From: Bacillus sp. J33 | GTDB taxonomy: Bacteria; Bacillota; Bacilli; Bacillales; Cytobacillaceae | NCBI RefSeq assembly: GCF_000518885.1 | Contig: NZ_JAEL01000015.1 | Span: forward strand, 12,887-72,343 | Length of the DNA stretch: 59,457 nucleotides | Reading direction: 5' to 3' | Part shown: positions 1-8,450 of the stretch, piece after piece | How the letters are laid out: every line of letters begins with the position of its first letter | Numbering within the stretch: the stretch's first letter is position 1 | Notes under the pieces: model-generated | The model's input: only the letters and a program-made list of their open reading frames with translations | Told to the model about the DNA's origin: nothing | The model's database searches: none | Made by a program: the position numbers and the translations under genes

Positions 1-66
1 ATTTTTGAAGAAAAGCCAAGAAAAGCGGCAAAAACAGAAGATCCGACAGCAGCCAACCTCACTTAA
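1..66 (+). CDS. 3' end of an unidentified protein (partial)
   Basis: The first 66 bases read open in frame 1 and end in TAA, giving a short charged tail (FEEKPRKAAKTEDPTAANLT). A good rho-independent terminator follows nine bases later, which supports this frame as the true end of a gene that begins outside the window. The tail is hydrophilic and alanine/lysine-rich, and no family can be named from it. A longer overlapping frame from base 5 runs through the terminator and is less likely. Confidence 0.5.
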   Translation: MFEEKPRKAAKTEDPTAANLT

Positions 67-74
67 AACGGTAT

Positions 75-123
75 CAGGCACTTATACCACTCCATTAACT
101 GGTATAGGTGCCTGGTGCTTTTT
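75..123 (+). terminator. rho-independent terminator after the left-edge gene
   Basis: CAGGCACTTATACCA (75-89) pairs with TGGTATAGGTGCCTG (100-114) with one mismatch around a 10-base loop. A run of six T follows at 118-123. It closes the gene ending at 66. Confidence 0.8.
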
Positions 124-186
124 TCCTGTGTGTAAACACATCAGCCTGTTCAAAATGGAAACACTTTCAACATTGGAGGGTGCATC

Positions 187-380
187 ATGGGTGAAAAGTG
201 TTTTTATTGTACTTATGAGATTGAAGGGAATCAAATGCAAAAAGATTACTTTTGATGTAGCAAATAATGAAAGGGAAGAAGTCATTTGCAAAGATTGCTA
301 AAAGAGAATGGTTTTATGGGATAAAGGGCTGTGCTGATCACCCTCCACATGAAAGGGAATGGCCGAGCTTTTTACAATAA
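187..380 (+). pseudogene. decayed small Cys-rich protein gene
   Basis: An ATG at 187 follows a TTGGAGGGTG ribosome binding site and starts MGEKCFYCTYEIEGNQMQ, but the frame stops after 22 codons. The +1 frame continues sensibly (KKITFDVANNEREEVICKDC) and then stops at 299. A third frame continues as KREWFYGIKG. Joined, these would make one protein of about 50 residues with two CxxC pairs (CFYC and CKDC), like a small zinc-binding protein. Both breaks lie in A-rich stretches (caaaaag and taaaag), so they may be real frameshifts or homopolymer errors. The family is not recognised, and the 3' limit is uncertain. Confidence 0.4.
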
Positions 381-662
381 AAGCGGATAAAAGGGTTAAG
401 TAAGAACACCGAATGATTGTTTTTTACTAAAAGGAATTAAACAGCTTAAGTGCTGGATATGCAGAAACCGTTCCTCTGACCACTAATATCATTCCTTTCC
501 CTAAAGATAGAAAAACAAAATCATAATCCAGGATCCAAAAAGTTTTAGAAAATATCTATATAATATTGAATTATATTTATAAATATAATAATATAAAAAC
601 AAAGTTAATTTCAAACATTCTAAAAATTCTAAATTAAACCACTTACCAAGGAAGTGCTTAAT
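381..662. other. AT-rich non-coding stretch upstream of the VOC gene
   Basis: This stretch has no credible reading frame. From about 545 to 640 it is extremely AT-rich and probably carries the promoter for the gene at 663, though no clean -35/-10 pair stands out. A sequence at 525-540 (AATCCAGGATCCAAAA) read on the minus strand resembles the TTGGATCC elements found at 35-49 kb. One weak match does not establish an operator. Confidence 0.4.
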
Positions 663-1109
663 ATGGCAAGCGGTATTGATCACATTGTTATCGCGGTGAA
701 AGATTTAGAGAAAAGCAAGCAGCTTTTCTCTGCTATTTTTAAAGGGAAGTTTTTAAAAGAAGCAGTTCTGCCGGAACAGAATGCCCGGGCTGCTTACTTC
801 TTAGTTGGGGATATTGTAATAGGCCTTGAGGCTCCATTAAGTGAAAAAGGTGATATTCATAACTTTATAGAAAGAAGGGGTGAAGGCATACATCATATCG
901 CTTTTAATATTGATGAGATTGACCATTTACATAGCCATTTACTGGACAGAGGAGTTAAAATTGTTGGATTTGAAAATAGCCATGGAGTAAGGAAAGATTT
1001 ATTTACGCATCCCAAAAGCTCGTTTGGATTGCTTATGCAGCTAATAGAATGGGAACAGCCGTATAAAGAGTCATTGGAGAAGAGGATTGAGACTTTAGGA
1101 AATGAATAA
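663..1109 (+). CDS. VOC-family protein, methylmalonyl-CoA epimerase-like
   Basis: This is a 148-residue vicinal-oxygen-chelate (glyoxalase-fold) protein. Methylmalonyl-CoA epimerases in this family interconvert 2-methyl-branched acyl-CoA epimers using metal-bound water. Candidate metal ligands are visible in the expected places: His7 (GIDHIVIAV), His77/78 (GIHHIAF) and Glu129 (LMQLIE). The start is ATG 663, because AAGGAAG (648-654) sits eight bases upstream; the GTG at 654 lies inside that ribosome binding site. The neighbour downstream is an acyl-CoA dehydrogenase, so an acyl-CoA substrate is likely. A dioxygenase or lactoylglutathione lyase role is less likely. The family is firm and the substrate is inferred. 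Confidence 0.75.
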   Translation: MASGIDHIVIAVKDLEKSKQLFSAIFKGKFLKEAVLPEQNARAAYFLVGDIVIGLEAPLSEKGDIHNFIERRGEGIHHIAFNIDEIDHLHSHLLDRGVKIVGFENSHGVRKDLFTHPKSSFGLLMQLIEWEQPYKESLEKRIETLGNE

Positions 1110-1132
1110 TCCAATTAGAAAGGTCTGATTAG

Positions 1133-2365
1133 ATGAACTTTGAATTGAGCAGTGAAAATATTCAGGTGAAGAATATGGCGAGGGCCATTGCAGAAAAAGA
1201 GATTCTGGCCAATGTAAAATACTTTGAACAAGAAAGAACATTCCCTAAGGAGATTCTGAAAAAGTTGGGGGAGGCAGGAATATTTGGCGCCTGTTTTCCG
1301 GAAAAATATGGCGGGTCGGAGATGGGATTTCTGAACCTGGCAATTATAGCAGAGGAAATTTCTAAAGCCCATCCTTCTTTTGGATACGCTTTCAATATGC
1401 AGGCTATGACTTGCCCCTTCACGATATTAAATTGGGGAACAAAGGAGCAAATCCATAAATATGTCCCCGACTTAATAAAGGCGAATCTGATCGGAATGTT
1501 TGCTCTTACAGAATCTGGAGGAGGATCTGATCCAGCAGGGTCCATGAAAACATATGCGCGTTTGGAAGGCGATGAATATGTAATCAATGGTTCAAAAACG
1601 TGGATTACGTTCGCAAATGAAGCAGATGTCGGAGTCCTTTTTGCTAAAACAGACTTAAAGGCAGGCCACAAAGGATTTTCGGCATTTATAATTGAAACGA
1701 ACAGGCCCGGCTTTACTGCAAAACCGATTGAAATAAGCTCATTAGGCTATATGATGAGAAGCTGTGAGGTATTTTTGGAAGATTACCGGATACCGAAAGA
1801 AAACCTTCTTGGAAAAGAAGGAGAAGGTTTTAAGATTGCCATGAACGCACTTGACTACGGGAGGCTTACGGTTTCAGCCCGCCTTGTTGGTATTGCCCAA
1901 GGGTGTGTGGATGAATCGATAAAATACTGTAATGAAAGAATAGTAGGCGGAAATCCAATTGGCGAATACCAGATGATTAAGCATCTGATTGCAGACATGG
2001 TTGTTGAAACCGATGCAGCAAGGCTACAAACTTATAGAAGTGCTTACCTGAAGGACAAAGGAGAAACGGCTACAAGGGAAAGCTCCTACGCTAAATATTT
2101 TGCCTCAGAAGTTGCTGCCAAAGTTTCCAGGAATGCTCTTGAAATATTTGGGGGTAATGGCATATCAGATGAATATCCGATCATGAAATACGTCAACTAT
2201 GCCAATATGCTTCATTTCGGAGAAGGCTCTGCCAATATCCAGCGAATATTAATTGCTAACGATGCTTTAGGAATTAAAAATGCAAACAGGCACCATATAG
2301 AACGAAGATTTGCTTTAAGCAGTGATATTAGGGACAGTAAAAAAGCAGAGTCTATAAATGGATAA
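1133..2365 (+). CDS. acyl-CoA dehydrogenase
   Basis: This is a full-length (410 aa) flavin acyl-CoA dehydrogenase that would introduce an alpha,beta double bond and pass electrons to ETF. The N-terminal helical domain (about 1-115), the middle beta domain with the FAD/substrate motif FALTESGGGSDPAG (about 125-140) and the C-terminal helical domain are all present. The catalytic Glu is retained in FGEGSANIQR near residue 370, and FGGNGISDEYP precedes it. The overall look (PSFGYAFNMQAM, GSKTWITFA) is closest to glutaryl-CoA or alicyclic-type dehydrogenases, but the substrate cannot be fixed. It lies 23 bases after the VOC protein, so the two are probably co-transcribed. Confidence 0.85.
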   Translation: MNFELSSENIQVKNMARAIAEKEILANVKYFEQERTFPKEILKKLGEAGIFGACFPEKYGGSEMGFLNLAIIAEEISKAHPSFGYAFNMQAMTCPFTILNWGTKEQIHKYVPDLIKANLIGMFALTESGGGSDPAGSMKTYARLEGDEYVINGSKTWITFANEADVGVLFAKTDLKAGHKGFSAFIIETNRPGFTAKPIEISSLGYMMRSCEVFLEDYRIPKENLLGKEGEGFKIAMNALDYGRLTVSARLVGIAQGCVDESIKYCNERIVGGNPIGEYQMIKHLIADMVVETDAARLQTYRSAYLKDKGETATRESSYAKYFASEVAAKVSRNALEIFGGNGISDEYPIMKYVNYANMLHFGEGSANIQRILIANDALGIKNANRHHIERRFALSSDIRDSKKAESING

Positions 2366-2412
2366 TTTTCTTATTTAAAGCCTGTATAAACACTTATTAT
2401 TGTTTATGTCAC

Positions 2413-2548
2413 CCTGTTGATTGGAGTGGAAGGTTAAGGGACTCCGGCGGGAGAAGCGAGTCAAAGGAAGACCCCGCAGGCGCAAGGGGCTGAGGAGGCT
2501 CCCTGCCCGCCCGTAGTTCGCTGATCACATTGAGCGGAAATCAACAGG
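2413..2548 (+). repeat. Bacillaceae intergenic repeat, copy 1 (MITE-like)
   Basis: This 136-bp element is bounded by inverted termini CCTGTTGATT (2413-2422) and AATCAACAGG (2539-2548). The GC-rich body contains GGAAGACCCCGCAGGCGC and GAGGAGGCTCCC. The body is clearly related to segments at 6249, 27117 and 35907 in this window. The family is familiar from many Bacillus-group genomes and encodes no protein. Confidence 0.8.
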
Positions 2549-2620
2549 CTAGTTTAACAGAGCATGTATAAATAAGAATAGATCTCTGAATAGATTATAA
2601 CTAAAAGAAAGGATTTCAAT

Positions 2621-3355
2621 ATGAGTAAATCAGCTATACAGCAGATCATTAACCTTTCAAATGAAGAAAATCGGACGGTCCTGACGGAAATAGAATCAAA
2701 ACAAATTTTGCAGCATATTGGAATCCCAGTTCCCGATTTCCGGTTAGCCACATCTGCTGATGAAGCAGTAGAACTTGCACAATTTATAGGCTTTCCTCTG
2801 GCTATGAAAATAGTTTCGCCTAAGATCATACACAAGTCCGACGCAAAAGGCGTTATGCTAAATATTAAAAATGAGTCAGAGCTGAGAAGTTCCTATGAAG
2901 AGATTATCCGGAATGCAAAAAATTACAATCCAAATGCAGAAATTACAGGGGTATCCATCCAGGAAATGATCAAAGGCGATAAGGAAGTAATAGTGGGGAT
3001 GTACAGGGATGCTGTATTTGGGCCAGTTTTATTGTACGGTGCAGGAGGCATTTTTGTTGAAGTGCTAAGAGACATAACCTTAAAAGTCCTTCCTTTGGCG
3101 GATAGAGACATCGAAAACATGTTTTCGGAAATTCAGGCAAGTAAAATCCTAACAGGTTATAGAGGTTCTCCGCCAGCTGATTTATCGAGCTTAAAGGAAA
3201 TCATTCAAAAAATAGCGAAGTTATCATTTGAGTTACCTGAAATTTCTGAATTTGAATTAAACCCTGTTATTGTTTATGAACAAGGAAATGGTGCTGTTGC
3301 GTTGGATGCCCGTATAATTCTTGACCATCGAAAATCGGGGGTGGAAGCAAGTTGA
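2621..3355 (+). CDS. ADP-forming acyl-CoA synthetase, beta (ATP-grasp) subunit
   Basis: This 244-residue ATP-grasp protein matches the beta subunit of nucleoside-diphosphate-forming acetate:CoA ligase. Typical segments are PLAMKIVSPKIIHKSDAKGV (about 59-78), QEMIKGDKEVIVGM (about 114-127), FGPVLLYGAGGIFVEVL and a terminal metal-site motif EFELNPVIV. With the alpha subunit it would convert acyl-CoA, ADP and phosphate to free acid, CoA and ATP, or run in reverse. The last codons overlap the alpha gene (TTGA, 3352-3355), which indicates translational coupling. The split two-subunit arrangement is archaeal-style. Acetyl-CoA specificity is not certain; an aryl- or branched-acyl substrate would fit this neighbourhood. 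Confidence 0.85.
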   Translation: MSKSAIQQIINLSNEENRTVLTEIESKQILQHIGIPVPDFRLATSADEAVELAQFIGFPLAMKIVSPKIIHKSDAKGVMLNIKNESELRSSYEEIIRNAKNYNPNAEITGVSIQEMIKGDKEVIVGMYRDAVFGPVLLYGAGGIFVEVLRDITLKVLPLADRDIENMFSEIQASKILTGYRGSPPADLSSLKEIIQKIAKLSFELPEISEFELNPVIVYEQGNGAVALDARIILDHRKSGVEAS

Positions 3356-4821
3356 GTAAGTACGATGAAATTGAAAAATTGCTTAATCCTTCGTCTATAG
3401 CTGTAGTCGGCGCATCACACAATGTTCAAAAGCACGGCGGAAGGCTGATTGAGCACTTGTTAAAACATCAATACCATGGTGAAATTTTCCCTGTAAACCC
3501 AAAGGGTGGGGAAATCCAGGGACTAACCTGCTATCAATCCATTCTTGATATTCCAGTTGCCCCGGATCTTGCATGCCTTCTAATTGCGCCTGGTCTCCTG
3601 ATGGAAGCACTAAGGGATTGTGCTTTAAAAAATATCAAGATGGTTATGATCCATGCTTCAGGGTTTGCCGAAACAGGCAAAGATGGTGAAGTGCTGCAGC
3701 AAGAAATCGTTGATTTTGCCAAGGAACAAAATATACGAATTTGCGGGCCAAACACAATTGGCATTGCGAATGTAAATAACAGAGTGTTTGCCAGCTTTAG
3801 CATGGCTATGACGAGCAGCGAGATACCTATGGGGGGGAAAATATCATATATAACCCAAAGCGGAGCAATCGGCGGTGCCATGCTAAGCCAGGGATGGGAA
3901 AAGAAAATAGGCATCAATAAATGGATTAGTTCTGGGAATGAAGCTGATTTGAATGCTTCAGATTATCTGGAATATGCCGTAGATGATTCTTCGACCGGAA
4001 CGATATGCATATTTCTTGAAGGCCTGGCAGATGGAGAAGGCTTTAAAGCTGCCCTGGCCAAAGCGGCAAACAAGAAGAAGCCTGTCATTATTTATAAAAA
4101 TGGGAGAAGCGTCATTGGCCAGAAATCAGTAAAATCCCACACAGGGGTACTGGCGGGCAATCATGAAGTATACAAGGCAGTATTTAAGCAACTCGGAGCG
4201 GTTAACGCTGAAGATCTGGACGATTTATTTGATTATGCAATTGCCTTTGATTCTCCCACTAATCTGAAAAGCAGCCGGATAGGCATTATATCGACTTCGG
4301 GAGGAGCATGCACAATTGTAACGGATCAGTGTGTTAAATATGGTTTAAGTGTACCTGATATTACACATGAAAGTATAAAAAAGCTGGCAGACATCTCACC
4401 CGAATTTTCTACACCGCAGAATCCGTTTGACACAACCGCACAAATATTAAATGATCCGGGCTCATTTAAAAAGAGTTTGGAAGTGTTTATAAAAGATGAA
4501 AATATTGATGCTTTAGTGCTCATGCTGACAACAATTGGAGGGGCAATCGCATCTAAAGTATCTGAGGATATTATAGAACTCTCAAAGAAGACAGAGAAAC
4601 CCATGTATGTTGCCTGGACGATTGCCGAGTCGCTGGCAAGGGATGGAATGAATAAACTCCGCGAAGCCAAAATCCCTCTATACCCTAGTGCTGAGAGAGC
4701 TGTAAAGTCTTTGGCAGCCGTACAGAAGCATATGGCTTTTTTGGAAGAGTGGGAGGAAAAGAAAGAGGAATACAGCAGTTTATTTCTTGCCAGCCGTGAA
4801 GAGGAAATTTCAAATAGTTAA
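3352..4821 (+). CDS. ADP-forming acyl-CoA synthetase, alpha subunit
   Basis: This 489-residue partner of the preceding ATP-grasp subunit has an N-terminal CoA-binding Rossmann domain (SIAVVGASHN at 14-23) followed by succinyl-CoA-synthetase-like ligase domains. Landmarks are the GPNTIGIAN segment, the ITQSGAIGGAML loop and the VKSHTGVLAGNHE segment that carries the phosphorylated-His type motif near residue 263. The start is TTG 3352, overlapping the upstream stop. It acts in the cytosol as part of a heteromer and conserves a thioester bond as ATP. It is followed within 13 bases by the membrane protein at 4834. Confidence 0.85.
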   Translation: MSKYDEIEKLLNPSSIAVVGASHNVQKHGGRLIEHLLKHQYHGEIFPVNPKGGEIQGLTCYQSILDIPVAPDLACLLIAPGLLMEALRDCALKNIKMVMIHASGFAETGKDGEVLQQEIVDFAKEQNIRICGPNTIGIANVNNRVFASFSMAMTSSEIPMGGKISYITQSGAIGGAMLSQGWEKKIGINKWISSGNEADLNASDYLEYAVDDSSTGTICIFLEGLADGEGFKAALAKAANKKKPVIIYKNGRSVIGQKSVKSHTGVLAGNHEVYKAVFKQLGAVNAEDLDDLFDYAIAFDSPTNLKSSRIGIISTSGGACTIVTDQCVKYGLSVPDITHESIKKLADISPEFSTPQNPFDTTAQILNDPGSFKKSLEVFIKDENIDALVLMLTTIGGAIASKVSEDIIELSKKTEKPMYVAWTIAESLARDGMNKLREAKIPLYPSAERAVKSLAAVQKHMAFLEEWEEKKEEYSSLFLASREEEISNS

Positions 4822-4833
4822 GGTCGTGAAGTT

Positions 4834-6231
4834 ATGCAGCACATAATGCCGGTTTTAATATTAACAAGGGGCGTTACTTTATTAACATTGGCATTGTCCT
4901 ATATGCTTTATTCTTTTTTCTCGCTGCCATTGGATCTTTTTCTCGTTTCTTTGGTCGTTCTTGCATTTATCATTTCTTTACCCTGGATGGCTAACTTCCC
5001 CAAAATCATGAGCGGTGCTCTGCTTATTTTTGGCAATTTGATTTTCTTTATCTATAATGGAACCGGCGAATACTGGGTAGACTCCATTCTTAACAATGTG
5101 GCTCTGGTTTCATTGTTTATAACCGTTCCCTTGTTATCCTATCCCCTAAAAAATGGCGGTTATATCGAGTATATGGATTATTTTGTGGTGAACTTTCTAA
5201 AGAAAGATATGAAAAAGATTGCCTTTGTAACAGCGATTACATGTATTGTAAGCTCATTTCTAAATTTAGGTTCGTTAAGAGTCATGTATGATTTATTCTC
5301 AGTACGATTCAAGTATTTGAACAAAGTATTTGTAAGAAGCCTTGTTCAAGGGTTTTCCCTGGCAGCATTTTGGTCCCCATATTTTGCGGGAGTGGCCATC
5401 ATATTGCATCTAGTCGGGGTGAGCTTTGTATCCTTTTTTGGATATGGATTCATGATGGTCATCATTTGCTATCTGACATCTGTAGCGATCAATTTAAGGT
5501 ACCTATCCAAAGAAGTAACGACAAATACAGCTCCCTATGTAGCAGTCAGCATTGATGAAGATGGAAGCAAGGAGCAGACAAAAAAGGTAGAGCATAAAAG
5601 AGGAATTGAATTAATCATAGCTTTCATAGGGCTATTCCTGGCGTTATTCTTCCTGGAAAAATGGCTTCATCATTATAATGTGCTGCTGCTAATTTCCATA
5701 CTTGCCATTTCATATTCCATTCTTTGGTCTTTAGCAATAAAGAAAATTAAGGAGTACGCCTTCTCCTTAAAAGATTACTTCACAGAAGTGGCTCCCAATG
5801 TCCATACAGAATCGGTCATGATCATTTCAGCAACATTCTTTTCCCAGATGGTTTTGCTGACAGAATTTCCTGCATACTTTTCATCCTTATTTTCCAGCAT
5901 AAGCGAGATCTCTCTCATCTTAACGGTTATAACCATCATCTTGACTTGTGTAATATCATCTTTTTTCATACATCAAGTGCTTCCCATCTCAATTTTTGCG
6001 ACTACCCTATCCCCTGACATCATTGGACTTAAGCCCGAACTATACGTTTTGATCCTGGTAATAAGCTGGGGCATCACTCCGCTTTTATCGCCAGTTTCTG
6101 CAGCAAACTTGCTCGCATCTGCATTATTTAAGACAAAACCATTTGAAATAGGGATTTGGAATATAAAATATGCCTTTTCTATTATCCTAGTATCATCCAT
6201 ATCGATCTATTTAATAAATATGTTGTTTTAG
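4834..6231 (+). CDS. polytopic membrane transporter, ion-transporter-superfamily-like
   Basis: This is a 465-residue very hydrophobic protein with about 11-12 predicted membrane segments, split by a hydrophilic loop near residues 225-260. The two-half layout and re-entrant-looking segments (SSFLNLGSLRVMYDL; LSPVSAANLLASALF) are typical of secondary anion transporters of the ion transporter superfamily. I cannot assign it to a named family with confidence. Its position immediately after the acyl-CoA synthetase genes suggests uptake or export of the corresponding carboxylate. There is no signal peptide; the first segment starts at about residue 5. Confidence 0.6.
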   Translation: MQHIMPVLILTRGVTLLTLALSYMLYSFFSLPLDLFLVSLVVLAFIISLPWMANFPKIMSGALLIFGNLIFFIYNGTGEYWVDSILNNVALVSLFITVPLLSYPLKNGGYIEYMDYFVVNFLKKDMKKIAFVTAITCIVSSFLNLGSLRVMYDLFSVRFKYLNKVFVRSLVQGFSLAAFWSPYFAGVAIILHLVGVSFVSFFGYGFMMVIICYLTSVAINLRYLSKEVTTNTAPYVAVSIDEDGSKEQTKKVEHKRGIELIIAFIGLFLALFFLEKWLHHYNVLLLISILAISYSILWSLAIKKIKEYAFSLKDYFTEVAPNVHTESVMIISATFFSQMVLLTEFPAYFSSLFSSISEISLILTVITIILTCVISSFFIHQVLPISIFATTLSPDIIGLKPELYVLILVISWGITPLLSPVSAANLLASALFKTKPFEIGIWNIKYAFSIILVSSISIYLINMLF

Positions 6232-6248
6232 AGAGTCTTTTTTACTTG

Positions 6249-6379
6249 CCTGTTGATTTCCGCTCAAGAAGCTCGTTTTCCGTGGACGGTCCGAAGCTCC
6301 TCAAGCACTAAGGCTGCTGGGTCTCCCTTTAAATTGATTATCCCGCCTGAGGATGGCTCCTTGCGCTCCAATGAACAGG
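6249..6379 (-). repeat. Bacillaceae intergenic repeat, copy 2 (inverted)
   Basis: The termini are CCTGTTGATT (6249-6258) and AATGAACAGG (6370-6379). The body is related to copy 1 read on the opposite strand (GGGTCTCCC and GCTCCTCA segments). It occupies much of the 325-base gap between the transporter and the TAXI binding protein. With copy 1 it brackets the acyl-CoA synthetase/transporter genes as an inverted pair. Confidence 0.7.
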
Positions 6380-6439
6380 CGTCATTACCGACAATGAGCT
6401 ATAACTGAGCTTGAGCAAAAGTGAAATCTATTCCCTTTT

Positions 6440-6454
6440 TTGAAAGCGGTACCA
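6440..6454 (+). promoter_or_regulatory. candidate CcpA cre site upstream of the TAXI binding protein
   Basis: TTGAAAGCGGTACCA matches the Bacillus cre consensus WTGNAANCGNWNNCW at every defined position. It lies about 100 bases before the start of the TAXI binding protein. That is consistent with carbon catabolite control of the uptake/catabolic operon beginning there. Confidence 0.55.
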
Positions 6455-6556
6455 TCATTCTATTCCTTTAGGGAGGTGATTATTGAGAGTAATGATCGAG
6501 CTCTTTTTTTACTAATGAACATGATACCAAACTAATAAACGAGGGGAGAAAGAGAG

Positions 6557-7582
6557 ATGAAAAAACTTTTATCCATTTTTATCATTGCATTATTGGCTTT
6601 TGCTTTAATTGGCTGCAGCTCCAATAGTACGAGCGGAGGAGGAAATTCGGATTCCGGTTCATCCGGTTCAGATTCAGGGTCATCAGGTAAACCGGATAAC
6701 TATTCAATCATGTTTGCAACAGGAACAACTACTGGAACTTATTATCCATTAGGAGCTATTTTCTCTGATTACTGGAATAAAAAACTGGATTATGTTCAAG
6801 CTTCCTCTCAAGCCACAAATGGAAGTGTTCAAAACCTGATTTTTATTAAACAGGGTGAGGCTCAAGTAGCCCTTACACCAACAGGGACTCTTTATGAAGG
6901 ATTTAACGGCGAGGCCTCATTTGATGGGAATAAAGTTGAAAATGTCCGCATTTTGGCTGGTTTATATCCAAACGTCAATCATTTAGTGGCTCGAAAAGGA
7001 GCAGGTATCGAATCAATTGCTGATGTGGCAGGCAAAAAGATCGTTCCGGGTGCAACTGGAAGTGCAACAGAAATTGAGACCCAGCGTGCAATGGAAGCTT
7101 ATGACGTCGACTATGAAGGGCTTGGCAAAGATTTCGTTGGATTTACAGAAGCAACCGACTTGATGAGAAATAAGCAGACAGATGTTGCTATGGTCATGGC
7201 TGGAGTTCCAACATCCGCTGTAACGGAAATGCTCTCAACAGCAAATGGTATGCTTCTTCCATACACTCAGGAAGCTGTTGACTATCTTAAAGAGAAATAC
7301 CCGTGGACGATGGAATATACAATCGAAGCTAACAGTTATGAAAATCAGCCTGAAGATGTTTTATCAGTTGCCCAAAATAACTTCCTTGTAGGTTCGGCAG
7401 ATATGCCGGACGAGGTAGCCTATGATCTGGTTAAGACTTTATGGGAAGGCCTTGAAGAATTAAAAGGATCTCATGCTGTAATCGAGCAATTTGATATTGA
7501 AAAAGCGCTTGAAGGAACATCGGGTATTCCTATCCATCCTGGTGCTGAAAAGTACTATAAAGAAAAGGGCATTCTTAAGTAA
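6557..7582 (+). CDS. TAXI-family TRAP transporter solute-binding lipoprotein
   Basis: This is a 341-residue extracytoplasmic binding protein. A type II signal peptide ends in the lipobox ALIGC with the lipidated Cys at position 20. A Ser/Gly-rich linker (about 21-45) follows, then the mature domain starting SIMFATGTTTGTYYPLGA, a hallmark of the TAXI (TRAP-associated extracytoplasmic immunogenic) family. Other family landmarks are KKIVPGATGSATEI and IPIHPGAEKYYKEKG. It would deliver its ligand to a fused 4TM-12TM TRAP permease; the only such permease here is at 14795, about 7 kb downstream on the same strand. Known TAXI ligands are organic anions and amino acids, and the ligand here is unknown. 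Confidence 0.9.
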   Translation: MKKLLSIFIIALLAFALIGCSSNSTSGGGNSDSGSSGSDSGSSGKPDNYSIMFATGTTTGTYYPLGAIFSDYWNKKLDYVQASSQATNGSVQNLIFIKQGEAQVALTPTGTLYEGFNGEASFDGNKVENVRILAGLYPNVNHLVARKGAGIESIADVAGKKIVPGATGSATEIETQRAMEAYDVDYEGLGKDFVGFTEATDLMRNKQTDVAMVMAGVPTSAVTEMLSTANGMLLPYTQEAVDYLKEKYPWTMEYTIEANSYENQPEDVLSVAQNNFLVGSADMPDEVAYDLVKTLWEGLEELKGSHAVIEQFDIEKALEGTSGIPIHPGAEKYYKEKGILK

Positions 7583-7597
7583 TTAAGAATGAACACT

Positions 7598-7641
7598 AAT
7601 ATAACTCTATCGATTGCAGTCAGAGTCGATAGAGTTATATT
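7598..7641 (+). terminator. strong hairpin after the TAXI binding protein gene
   Basis: AATATAACTCTATCGA (7598-7613) pairs perfectly with TCGATAGAGTTATATT (7626-7641) around a 12-base loop. Only a weak T-tract follows. It may act as a partial terminator or mRNA-stabilising hairpin that lets the binding protein be made in excess over the genes downstream. Confidence 0.6.
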
Positions 7642-7667
7642 GTTACTAAGCTAAAGGAGGGAAGTAA

Positions 7668-8438
7668 ATGAAGACGGAGGAATTGGAAAAATATAAAGAT
7701 AGATTAATGGGTTTAATCCCGCCTGAAAGAATTGTAAAAGTGGAATTTACGACGCCTTCCCGGGAAATTATAGATGCCTTTATGGAAATGGATGGGCTGA
7801 CACCTACAGTTTCAGATGTCCTGGATTCCATGGGCATCAAAGGGGCAATTTCAGCAACCAGGCTGCGTCCCATCATAACAGGCAAAAAGATAGTCGGTCC
7901 TGCCGTAACAATTCGCTATATACCTGAAAGCAACACTCCTGACCATGGATATTACAATTTGGAGCGTGCCAAGCTTGCGGACAGAGATGTTTATGCGATT
8001 GCAGAAAAAGGAGATGTACCTGTATTTGATGCTGCTGCCTTGGGTGATATTTCTGTTATGGGAGGTCTCTCCACTCTAGTTGCCAAACAATGGGGAATGG
8101 CAGGCAATATCGTTGATGGCGGTGTAAGGGATGTGGATACGGTCCGCAAATTGGATTACCCAGTCTGGAGTACTGGCCAAACGCCAATTACAGGCAAATA
8201 CCGTGTTGAGGCAATGGAAATCAATGGCCCCATTTCAATAGCAGGTGTCAGGGTGAATCCGGGTGATTTGATTATTGCTGACGACAGCGGGGTTGTAGTG
8301 GTCCCAGGTTCAAAAGCAGAAGAAGTGCTGGAGAAGACAATTCATGCGGCAAAAAGAGAAGAGGCAGTTGTGAGACTTTTTGAAAGCGGCGCATCCATCA
8401 AAGAGATAAGCAGTATCCTGCCGCCAAGCAAATGGTAA
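7668..8438 (+). CDS. RraA-like protein (HMG/CHA aldolase or oxaloacetate decarboxylase family)
   Basis: This 256-residue member of the RraA-like fold includes 4-hydroxy-4-methyl-2-oxoglutarate/4-carboxy-4-hydroxy-2-oxoadipate aldolases among its relatives. The conserved core is visible: TPTVSDVLDSMG (about 45-56), GNIVDGGVRDVDTV (about 145-158, including the Arg-Asp pair that binds the oxo-acid and metal) and GDLIIADDSGVVVVP. It is longer at both ends than the roughly 160-aa RraA regulators, as is usual for the catabolic group. It is followed after 12 bases by the TPP-enzyme genes, so a product such as pyruvate or another 2-oxo acid may be passed on. A second, more distant paralogue lies at 23696. 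Confidence 0.75.
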   Translation: MKTEELEKYKDRLMGLIPPERIVKVEFTTPSREIIDAFMEMDGLTPTVSDVLDSMGIKGAISATRLRPIITGKKIVGPAVTIRYIPESNTPDHGYYNLERAKLADRDVYAIAEKGDVPVFDAAALGDISVMGGLSTLVAKQWGMAGNIVDGGVRDVDTVRKLDYPVWSTGQTPITGKYRVEAMEINGPISIAGVRVNPGDLIIADDSGVVVVPGSKAEEVLEKTIHAAKREEAVVRLFESGASIKEISSILPPSKW

Positions 8439-8450
8439 AGGGGGATTAGC

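Noticed and set aside
525..540. A TTGGATCC-type operator upstream of the first VOC gene
   Set aside because: The half-site similarity is partial, the orientation is opposite to the gene, and no promoter is aligned with it. It is not counted in the regulon.
1162..1671. 169-codon minus-strand frame within the first acyl-CoA dehydrogenase gene
   Set aside because: It is antisense to a conserved enzyme, with no start signal and no recognisable domain.
2413..2548. CRISPR or tandem repeat interpretation of the GC-rich intergenic elements
   Set aside because: The elements are dispersed single copies with inverted ends and no regular spacers.
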